A stretch of 64,000 nt of DNA, taken from the NCBI GenBank assembly GCA_963555835.3, contig CAUVWZ020000002.1:1798001-1862000 (forward strand), in the 5' to 3' direction. A program made the translations under genes and the position numbers. Of this stretch, positions 57,778-64,000 are shown in pieces; the stretch's first letter is position 1, and the number at the start of each line of letters is the position of its first letter. The notes beneath the pieces are model-generated. The model saw nothing but the letters and a program-made list of their open reading frames with translations, was not told where the DNA came from and searched no databases. The stretch is from JAPUME01 sp027294185. Lineage in GTDB: Bacteria > Acidobacteriota > Terriglobia > UBA7540 > JAPUME01.

Positions 57778-58507
57778 CCTCGACGTTTTCGCCGATCATG
57801 AAACGCGACTCATCACAGGCGAGGAAGGCAATCACATCTGCGATTTCCTCCGAGGCCCCGATGCGGTTGACCGGGGTCATGGCGCGGAATTTTTCCAACT
57901 GTTCCGCCGAACTGTACTTATCGTGGTAGGGCGTGGCGATGACGCCCGGTGCGACGGCATTCACACGGATGCCGTGCGGGGCCAGTTCCCGGGCCATGCC
58001 CTTCGTGTAGGTGACCAGGCCTCCCTTGGCCGCGGCATAGGCTGCCGCGCCCGGCCCGCCTCCGTTACGGGCAGCGACGGAGGTGATATTGACGATGATT
58101 CCCCTTTTGCGAGCCGCCATCTCTTGCCAAACAGCCTTTATGCAAAGGAAGACGCTCTTCAAGTTCAGGTCCATGATCCGGTCCCAATACTCCTCAGTCA
58201 TCTCCGGAAGAGAGGTTCGGGCGAACAAGTCGCCGGCGTTATTGACCAGGATATCGATTTTGTCCCAACGGGATCGTACTTGCGCAACCATTCGGGCCAC
58301 GTCTGTGGCCTTAGTTACGTCCGCCTGAACCGCCAGGGCATCCCCTCCCTTTTTCTTGATCGCCGCGACGGCCGCCTCAGCCCCGGCCTGATTCTTGCAG
58401 TAATTCACGCCGACCTTGGCCCCCAGCTCCGCCATCTTTTCCGCCGTAGCGCGGCCGATGCCGCTCGATGCTCCCGTTATCAGCGCAACCTGTCCTTCCA
58501 AAGTCAT
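57752..58507 (-). CDS. Short-chain dehydrogenase, FabG/glucose dehydrogenase-like
   Basis: A 251-residue SDR. The NADP loop is ITGASSGIGRATAEK, then the structural motif ILVNNAGDLFA. The catalytic Ser-Tyr-Lys lie in NITSVAARNGGGPGAAAYAAAKGG near residue 145. The C-terminal segment is VAFLACDESRFMIGENVEVNGG. Its substrate is unknown. It runs convergent with udgB and has no partner gene. Confidence 0.88.
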   Translation of the reverse strand: MTLEGQVALITGASSGIGRATAEKMAELGAKVGVNYCKNQAGAEAAVAAIKKKGGDALAVQADVTKATDVARMVAQVRSRWDKIDILVNNAGDLFARTSLPEMTEEYWDRIMDLNLKSVFLCIKAVWQEMAARKRGIIVNITSVAARNGGGPGAAAYAAAKGGLVTYTKGMARELAPHGIRVNAVAPGVIATPYHDKYSSAEQLEKFRAMTPVNRIGASEEIADVIAFLACDESRFMIGENVEVNGGILMD

Positions 58508-58960
58508 AAGAACTCCTTCTGGGATTAAAGAAGCAAAGGTATTACCCGGCGCTTCAGAAAAATCCAGACAGCCCGGGATTGGCCCCTCTGAAGATCACGA
58601 ATCCCCACCTCAGATGCTTTGTCGCGGCAAGCCCCTGGAACAAACCTTGCGTAGTATTCCCGTGCAGATCGTGAGTAATTCAATATACGACAATTTGACA
58701 GCCAAAATCCATAAGGGAGGATGACCCAGGGGGAACGCGTCTCCTGCGGATACCATCGAGCCTCCTTATATCTCTGTTCCATAGAACCAGTTGACCTTGA
58801 TGGGCTTTAGAAGGGAAAATAGGCACAAATATGGATTAAGGCCCTTAAGCAAAGTTGAAAGTTGATGGATGTTGGGGGAATCAGCCGGCAACTGAATCGG
58901 CCTTTGCTTCATTTAAGAGAACGGGTCAAATCCTAATACGCGAGTTATGAGAGGTAGTCA
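58508..58960. other. Intergenic region
   Basis: No gene is supported in these 453 bases; a frame on the minus strand near 58525-58782 lacks a ribosome site and similarity. I saw no clear promoter pair or hairpin. GAGAGG before ATG 58961 is the only solid signal at its right end. Confidence 0.45.
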
Positions 58961-59929
58961 ATGAAGAAACTATCAAGCCGAGCCCTGAGCCTTTTGGTGC
59001 TGATCCTGTTCGCCGGCAGCTTTATCTATTCTCAGGACGCTCAACAGGGGCTTACTTCTGCGGAACTGAGCTCCCTGACCAAGGAATCCAATTCCAAAAA
59101 ACGAGCCGCGAAAGCCATAAAACTGGCTGACAAGAAAGCCGGCCAGGCACGCAAGTTTGCCCGCCAAGGAGACTCCACCGGCGCCGCACATGCAGCCAAA
59201 GGTTATGAAGCGGCGCTCGCTCATGCTCTGCAGGGCATCAACGACCCGTCTGCCCAGGGGAAGGATTTCCCCGACACCCTCATGAAAGTCAGCGAGGCAA
59301 CCGCCAAACACCAGGATACTCTGATCGCTGTCCTCGCAAGTGCGCCCGAGCAGGCCAAGCCCCATGTGGAGAGAGCGTTGGGGGCATCGCTCAAGGGTCA
59401 CGCCCGTGCATTGAACGCGCTCGAGGGTGCGGCCGGGGCCCAGGAGAACCCCCAAAAGCAGGCCCAATACTTCCTCGGAGTCGCCAATGGGAGAGCGGCC
59501 CAGATGCGCTTCGCTGCGGACCGGGGCGACCACCAAACCGTACAAGGCGCAGGACAAGCCTACGCAAGGGCGCTGAACAACACCATGAGCGCCGTGAACA
59601 AAGCCCAACGGGAGGGTGCCAACCCCGCCGGTACCCTGGGCCGCGTAGCCAGCGCCACGAAAAAGCACCAGGAAACATTAGGCGGGGTGCTCGAACGGGT
59701 CCCCGAAAACGCGCGCCCGGCGATCGAACAGGCCATGCAGGTCTCCCAAAGGGGGCATCAAATGGCCGTTGCCAGGCTGGAAAAGATGCAACGGGCGTCC
59801 GCGGGTGGCGAAGGCGGCAGCCGGATTCCCCGGGCAAGATCCGGTATGGGCCGCCGAGTCGGAAGTTCGCGTAATTCCGGTGCAGCCGGAGGTCTGGGTG
59901 GACTCGGCGGCGGTAGTGGTCAGCGTTAA
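58961..59929 (+). CDS. Secreted helical protein with internal duplication (DUF5667-like)
   Basis: A 322-residue exported protein. A signal peptide (ALSLLVLILFAGSFIY) is followed by two similar helical units of about 100 residues, near 50-155 and 170-275. Each has the pattern VSEATAKHQDTL or VASATKKHQETL, then VLASAPEQAKPHVERAL or VLERVPENARPAIEQAM, then SLKGHARAL or SQRGHQMAV. This is the DUF5667-type element. A basic, glycine-rich tail (SGAAGGLGGLGGGSG) ends it. GAGAGG lies 7 bases before the ATG. The function is unknown; an envelope role is likely. Confidence 0.75.
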   Translation: MKKLSSRALSLLVLILFAGSFIYSQDAQQGLTSAELSSLTKESNSKKRAAKAIKLADKKAGQARKFARQGDSTGAAHAAKGYEAALAHALQGINDPSAQGKDFPDTLMKVSEATAKHQDTLIAVLASAPEQAKPHVERALGASLKGHARALNALEGAAGAQENPQKQAQYFLGVANGRAAQMRFAADRGDHQTVQGAGQAYARALNNTMSAVNKAQREGANPAGTLGRVASATKKHQETLGGVLERVPENARPAIEQAMQVSQRGHQMAVARLEKMQRASAGGEGGSRIPRARSGMGRRVGSSRNSGAAGGLGGLGGGSGQR

Positions 59930-60140
59930 CCGGCAGGCGGTAGGATTCCGTTCCGGGAGAATCCAGTAGGGCAAGGCGAGCGAATCTCCGGCATGCCCTA
60001 CTTTCCTTTTCGTCCTTCAAAGCTATGTTCTTCTCAACCCATTCCGCTTCCGTTTGCCATTCACAAAATGATCTCATCCGAGGAAACTCCCCCTAATCAA
60101 CTTCAAGGAACGCCCGATAGATTCATTGAGGAAATTGGGA

Positions 60141-60341
60141 ATGGCGTATACCGCCAAGAAAAGCAGGTCAATCCTCTGCACGCGCTGCACCCACTTCTAC
60201 GTCACCTGGGACAAGCGTTTCCCTTACGGGTGCAAAGCCATGGGCTTCAAGTCGGAGAGATACCCCTGCCGCGTGGTCCAGGAAACTTCCGGCACGGAAT
60301 GCCAGATGTTTGAGCAGAAAAAGAAGAAGAACTCAGCGTAA
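60141..60341 (+). CDS. Small Cys-rich (probably zinc-binding) protein
   Basis: A 66-residue protein with ILCTRCTHFYVTWDKRFPYGC, then KAMGFKSERYPCRVV and TECQMFEQ. The C-x2-C and the later Cys residues suggest a zinc knuckle, and the pattern resembles a widespread family of small proteins of unknown role with the same Cys-Tyr-x-Val-Thr and Gly-Phe-Lys-Ser order. GAGG lies 9 bases before the ATG. Its position just before the polymerase operon (convergent) carries no clear functional hint. Confidence 0.6.
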   Translation: MAYTAKKSRSILCTRCTHFYVTWDKRFPYGCKAMGFKSERYPCRVVQETSGTECQMFEQKKKKNSA

Positions 60342-60385
60342 TCCCTCGTCCCCAGAACTCCCGCCCCGAGGCAGCGTTACTCTCT

Positions 60386-62632
60386 TCATCTACCCCGCCC
60401 GGAAAACAATGTTTCGAAAGCTTTGGATGTACGGCTTCCCCCCGCAAAGTGCTCGAAGGGTTCGAAGGCTTCCCGGAGCAGCTCTGCGTACTTCTTCGCG
60501 TCATAGCCCTGCCACGGCTGCCACAGCGTGAAGGCCCGCACGCGGTCGTCCGCATAGCGGGCACGGAAGTCGGTCAGGACGTATTCCACCATCTCACCGG
60601 GACGGAGCCCCACCCCGGCCCGGTCAAGCTGCCGGGCGGCGATGGCCGTCAGGCTGTCTTTCAGGTAATCGCCCGGAGGCCGCGTCAGGCGCTTGCTGAT
60701 GACCAGCTCTTCGATGCTCGCCGTGCCCTCCTCCACCCGCTCGAGGTAGCGGGCGAGGACTCGCCGCGCCTCTTCGAGCCTCCGGCAGTAGGTTTCAAAC
60801 TCATCCGCTTCGGCCAGGATTTCGAGCACCTCCCGTTGCATCTCGGCTACCAGAGGCGGTGTGTCGTGCTTGCGGCATTCGAGACCCCGCACCTTCACCT
60901 CCCCTTCCGTGGAGACACAGAAGAAGCGGTTGGGCACGGGAATCTCCGCGTACTGCTTCGAGGGCAGAAAGACGACGTAGCGATAGACGGCTTCGAGGGC
61001 GATGGGGAGCGAGGTCCTCTGCTCGATCTCGTGCGCCAACTGTTCGTAGCCCTCCCGCGTGGCTCCCTCTTTCTGCACGTAGAGGGAATCCACCAGCGCG
61101 TGCAGGACGCGGAAGCCGCGCTGCTCGGCCGTCTCCTTGGCCACCAGGAGCTTTTCCCGCGCCAGGGCGTTGATGGCCTCGTGGGCTTCGATCTTGCCGA
61201 AGCGCGCGTTCTTGTAGCCCGTGTAGCCGAAACAGCAAACCAGCAGCCACTTCATCGCATCGCGGCGGACGGCATCTGAGCGGCGGACCTCGTCAGGGAC
61301 CGACTGCTTGCGCTGCTTGTATTGCTCGCGCTTGCGGATGAGCCGCTCCACCACGCGGCTGGTGATGCCACGCTGACGGCGGCAGACACGGTACCCCAGC
61401 TCCGGCACGCGCGGCGCATCAGGGCAGCAGGGGCAGTTGAGAGTCTCGGGCGAGACGTTGAACCGCGCCATGATGTTCGGGTATTCACTGGCAAAATCCA
61501 GCTCCCCGACGTTCGTGAAGAAGCCCAGCCGGGGCAGAAAGACCAGCCCTCCGCGGTCGGCCGCGAGCAGCTCGTCAGGATGCTTGGGGTCTTCCGGCTC
61601 TGCCTTCTGTTCGGGGATGAGTACGCCGTCGTGGTAGGCGAGCTCCATCTGCATGTGGGAGATACCCGTCCCGGTGGTGGTGCGGGCGGCGTATTGGACC
61701 GGCAGTTTCGTCACCCGCGCCAGCTCCCACAGGCCGTCGAGTTCGCACTTGTCGGCAATAAAGGAGTTCCGCACATCAACATGCAGACGCCCTCGGAGCG
61801 TGGTGGCGCTGCCCTTGAAAAGAACCCGCCCATAGCTCATGTAGCTGCGCCCGCGGCTCTGCACAGAGTTGTGCCCGTCACGGTTGAGCGCCAGTTGCAC
61901 CCCGTACCGGCGGGCCTGCCGTTCAAGCCCCGGCAGCAGCGTCGTGTCGCCCCATTCGGTCACGATCAGGTCCGGGTCGTATCGCTTCAGCAGCCGATGC
62001 ACGCTCACCCAGACGGGCTCATCGGCCCCGTCGAGCAGGCGCTGCTCGCCGTCGATTTCCACTTCAAGCGAACCTCGCCGCCCATGGGTGGGATTCACCC
62101 GCCCAAGCCCTTCGAGCCGCAACTGCAGAGTACGCAGGGGCGGTAGCTCGTAATCGAGCGCCCAGGGGTCATCACGGCACTCAAGAGAAATCACTTCGGC
62201 TCCCTCACAGGTCTCCACCTCCACCCGGGCCAGCGGGAAGACGCTCCGCTCCCAGCAATAGAGCGGCGCCAACATCAGGTCCGAGTTGTAGAGTCGGAAG
62301 TTCGAATCGTAGCGGTGAACCGAGCGCACCACGCCGCGCAAATCCGTAGGATGTCGAGGGCGGACTTCGAGCACCCGCAGCGCACGGCGGTCAAACAGGC
62401 TCAGCTTCTCCACCAGCCGGCAGGCGCACCCGCGTCGCGACACCAGCCACTGCGCGAGACACATGAGCCGCGCCTCGGGACCCTGCACGTAGAAAGACGG
62501 CGTAAACCGGCGGTCAATCAGATGGCGGTGTGTCCCGTCCGGCTCAACGAGCCACAGCGTCATTCCCTCGGGCGAGGGATAGAGGTCGAGGATCCATCCT
62601 TTTACCCTTACCTTGACCGTTCCGTAAACCAT
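60386..62632 (-). CDS. Family B DNA polymerase with degenerate active-site motifs
   Basis: A 748-residue PolB-type protein. An N-terminal domain and exonuclease-like domain (to about residue 315) are followed by the polymerase. Exonuclease motif I reads LQLRLE in place of DxE, motif II lacks the usual N-x-F-D, and only the HVDV Asp286 of motif III is clear. Polymerase motif A (DFASEYPNIM, Asp379) is intact. Motif B keeps Lys461 but has VCCFG for NSxYG. Motif C reads HALVDS (511-516) where YGDTDS is expected, so one metal Asp is lost. A Cys cluster (C400, C402, C403, C417) follows motif A. It resembles the inactivated PolB2 group. It overlaps the upstream gene by 25 bases. Confidence 0.85.
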   Translation of the reverse strand: MVYGTVKVRVKGWILDLYPSPEGMTLWLVEPDGTHRHLIDRRFTPSFYVQGPEARLMCLAQWLVSRRGCACRLVEKLSLFDRRALRVLEVRPRHPTDLRGVVRSVHRYDSNFRLYNSDLMLAPLYCWERSVFPLARVEVETCEGAEVISLECRDDPWALDYELPPLRTLQLRLEGLGRVNPTHGRRGSLEVEIDGEQRLLDGADEPVWVSVHRLLKRYDPDLIVTEWGDTTLLPGLERQARRYGVQLALNRDGHNSVQSRGRSYMSYGRVLFKGSATTLRGRLHVDVRNSFIADKCELDGLWELARVTKLPVQYAARTTTGTGISHMQMELAYHDGVLIPEQKAEPEDPKHPDELLAADRGGLVFLPRLGFFTNVGELDFASEYPNIMARFNVSPETLNCPCCPDAPRVPELGYRVCRRQRGITSRVVERLIRKREQYKQRKQSVPDEVRRSDAVRRDAMKWLLVCCFGYTGYKNARFGKIEAHEAINALAREKLLVAKETAEQRGFRVLHALVDSLYVQKEGATREGYEQLAHEIEQRTSLPIALEAVYRYVVFLPSKQYAEIPVPNRFFCVSTEGEVKVRGLECRKHDTPPLVAEMQREVLEILAEADEFETYCRRLEEARRVLARYLERVEEGTASIEELVISKRLTRPPGDYLKDSLTAIAARQLDRAGVGLRPGEMVEYVLTDFRARYADDRVRAFTLWQPWQGYDAKKYAELLREAFEPFEHFAGGSRTSKAFETLFSGRGR

Positions 62633-62892
62633 TGGGCATCCAGGCGTACGCCGAGCAGGGCTTCAATCCTTCGCAGGCGGATTTCGTGGTCTAACCCGAT
62701 GGTGAGGTTGATTCCATCCATCGCATGGACCGGGGCCTCATAGGTGCAGGCCTGTATGTAGAGGCGCACGCGGTTGAACATCAGCTCCAGATAGGCCCGC
62801 TCCTCGCGCCGCAGCGCGCGTCCGAAGACCCGCTCCCAACCCTGAAGCTCCTGCTCGATTACTTCACGAAAAGTGGAGACGGTACGCCCCAT
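62608..62892 (-). CDS. Small protein between RecA-like and PolB-like genes
   Basis: A 94-residue soluble protein, mostly helical with many Arg and Glu: FREVIEQELQGWERVFG, then RAYLELMFNRVRLYIQA and the tail DHEIRLRRIEALLGV. I do not recognise the family. Its ATG (62892) shares one base with the RecA-like stop (TGATG), and its own 3' end overlaps the PolB start by 25 bases, so the three genes are one translational unit. A link or clamp role between the two large proteins is plausible. Confidence 0.8.
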   Translation of the reverse strand: MGRTVSTFREVIEQELQGWERVFGRALRREERAYLELMFNRVRLYIQACTYEAPVHAMDGINLTIGLDHEIRLRRIEALLGVRLDAQWFTERSR

Positions 62893-63527
62893 CAAGCACC
62901 TCGGTTATTCGCGTCCACTTCCAAGCGGGACGGGGCGCGCTCGCAGGCAAGCTCGGGCCTGCCCTTTGCACCGGACCGGAACGTCCAGACCTCGTTTGCC
63001 TCCCGCTTCAGTTGAGGAAAGAAGCGCCGCCTTCCCTCCGGCACCAGAAACGCCCGCGCATCAGAGAAGACCGCTACCGAAAGCGGCAACTCCGCCAATC
63101 GCCTCAGGTTCCTCAAGGCCTGCTCGAAAGCGACGCGCGCGTCCCAGTCGCGCACGTCCTCGTCAAAGTAGAGGTCCGGCAGCGCCGTGACCATCAGAAC
63201 CCGCGCCGGAAAATCCTCGAGGAAGCGCGGCACTCGGGCCGTCAATTCCGTCAACTGGAAACAGGTGAAGGCTCGCGCAATCTGAATCCGCCGGCTGAAT
63301 TGCTCGAACGGCAGGCCGCGCTCGCGGGCGAAGCGGGCGATGCGGCGCGGATTGGCGCAGTTGGCACCGTCCAGAAACAGTACACGCTCGCCCCGCATGA
63401 GCAGCCGGGGCAGAAAGTAGTGGCTCAGGCGGCCCGCCTCGCCCGTGCCGTGCACCACCACCAGTCCCCGTGCAGGCAGCCGCCAGGGTTTCCCTGCAAC
63501 CGGAGACAAAGCCGCAACCGCCGCCAT
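62892..63527 (-). CDS. RecA-fold P-loop-like protein with broken Walker A
   Basis: A 211-residue protein. The RecA-like core starts PARGLVVVHGTGEAGRLSHYFLPRLL: Walker A (GxxxxGKT) is GTGEAGRLS at residues 27-35, so Lys and Thr are lost. The next strand, VLFLDGANCANPRRIARFAR, is typical of RecA/RadA proteins, but the Walker B strand (ARVLMVTALPDLYF) has no clear terminal Asp. ATP hydrolysis is thus doubtful. GGAGGG lies 7 bases before ATG 63527; a longer frame to 63737 lacks similarity. It is the first gene of the polymerase operon, as ImuA-type RecA homologues precede their polymerases. Confidence 0.78.
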   Translation of the reverse strand: MAAVAALSPVAGKPWRLPARGLVVVHGTGEAGRLSHYFLPRLLMRGERVLFLDGANCANPRRIARFARERGLPFEQFSRRIQIARAFTCFQLTELTARVPRFLEDFPARVLMVTALPDLYFDEDVRDWDARVAFEQALRNLRRLAELPLSVAVFSDARAFLVPEGRRRFFPQLKREANEVWTFRSGAKGRPELACERAPSRLEVDANNRGA

Positions 63528-63575
63528 TCGAAGCCCTCCAATTGTCCCTGTGAGTTCGTTCCTCCGCCGATACCC

Positions 63576-63604
63576 AGCATAGGCGAACAAAAGACGAATG
63601 TCAA
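63576..63604 (-). promoter_or_regulatory. Promoter of the RecA-like/PolB operon with direct repeat
   Basis: On the minus strand TTGACA (63604-63599) and TATGCT (63581-63576) are 17 bases apart. The spacer contains ATTC-N7-GTTC (plus-strand GAAC-N7-GAAT, 63585-63599), one base from the GTTC-N7-GTTC SOS box of alphaproteobacteria. Transcription would start near 63569. Confidence 0.7.
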
Positions 63605-63814
63605 GGGCGACCTGCAAGGCCTGTTTTCCGACAAGCAGGCCTGACCAGGGATGCCCCTGTCCCCAATTACTGGTCGCATCCGGCCAGATACCCGCGCACA
63701 AATCTGCGAATGTAGTGCTACAATCCCGGGAACGCATTTCGGTTTCGGGGACTGGCCGAGATCATTCATTGTCTCTGGTTTCCTGCCGAAGGAAACAGGA
63801 GAGGAGGATCCGAT

Positions 63815-64000
63815 ATGCCCCTAAGATTCGCTTCCCGAACTATCCTGTTTACTATCATTACTTTAGCGGCCCTTATCTCACAAGCTTTCGTCCTAAACCT
63901 CGTGGCCGCCACCCCCCCTAGAGACCTGGGTCTGCCATCGGGAACCGAGGTCGAGGTTCGCCTGATGGACGAGCTCACCACGGAAAACGCCGAACCGGGC
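63815..64000 (+). CDS. Start of a secreted protein (partial)
   Basis: Sixty-two codons are seen before the window ends. A signal peptide (LFTIITLAALISQAFVLNLV) leads to a segment rich in acidic residues (GTEVEVRLMDELTTE). GAGAGGAGG precedes the ATG with good spacing. The family is not recognisable from this part. The start of the gene is divergent from the polymerase operon, so the 63528-63814 gap holds promoters for both. Confidence 0.75.
   Translation, partial: MPLRFASRTILFTIITLAALISQAFVLNLVAATPPRDLGLPSGTEVEVRLMDELTTENAEPG

Noticed and set aside
1..64000. CRISPR arrays, insertion sequences, prophage genes
   Set aside because: No regularly spaced repeats, transposase or phage structural genes were recognised on either strand.

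Overview
The window is GC-rich, densely coded chromosomal DNA. The style points to an Acidobacteriota-like organism: many Tat-dependent oxidoreductases (GMC, Gfo/Idh/MocA), secreted MBL and M28 hydrolases, an ECF sigma factor with a zinc-finger anti-sigma, and his and dap operons in compact overlapping order. This assignment rests on gene style only; no rRNA lies in the window. I saw no phage, insertion sequence or CRISPR array.

Layout. 1-7.3 kb: the start of a PA-domain M28 peptidase, a secreted MBL hydrolase, a DUF4145-like protein, and a TetR-HlyD-ATPase-permease efflux operon (YbhGFSR type) with a palindromic operator. 7.4-13.9 kb: an eight-gene histidine operon (hisIGDCBHFA) preceded by a promoter, a His-rich leader peptide and a complete three-way attenuator. 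14.0-18.4 kb: tRNA-Glu, a decayed transglutaminase-like gene, a divergent senA/senB pair for selenoneine, and an OFA-type MFS carrier. 18.5-26 kb: an internally deleted MBL protein, GNAT, EEP nuclease, two c-di-GMP-type proteins (REC-PilZ, EAL-HDOD), and an operon of a protease-dead HtrA-like protein with a ClC channel. 26.2-33.3 kb: a Tat-dependent small subunit with two tandem GMC dehydrogenases, a class III aminotransferase, an aldo/keto reductase and ogt. 33.6-36.1 kb: ECF sigma/anti-sigma and a Gfo/Idh/MocA protein whose Tat signal is frameshifted by an 8-bp duplication.

36.1-41.3 kb: a lysine operon (dapE-like, asd, dapB, dapA, dapD) under a promoter, lysine riboswitch and terminator. 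40.2-48.5 kb is accessory in character. Several short interspersed repeat families surround a Fic toxin-antitoxin pair, a deacetylase/barrel pair, a methyltransferase and the glycosylase pair tag-mug. 48.5-58.5 kb: lacD, selB, an alkaline phosphatase, a PPOX flavoprotein, a MarR/SDR/thioredoxin regulon with three matching operators, two more SDRs and a family 5 uracil-DNA glycosylase. 59-64 kb: a secreted duplicated helical protein, a small Cys-rich protein, and a three-gene operon of a family B DNA polymerase with damaged motifs, a small protein and a RecA-like protein with a broken P-loop. The window ends in the start of a secreted protein.

The strongest discoveries are the his attenuator, the degenerate PolB/RecA-like cassette, the sen pair (selB in the same window supports selenium use), the lysine riboswitch and the three-operator MarR regulon. 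Many unlisted open frames are antisense shadows of real genes.
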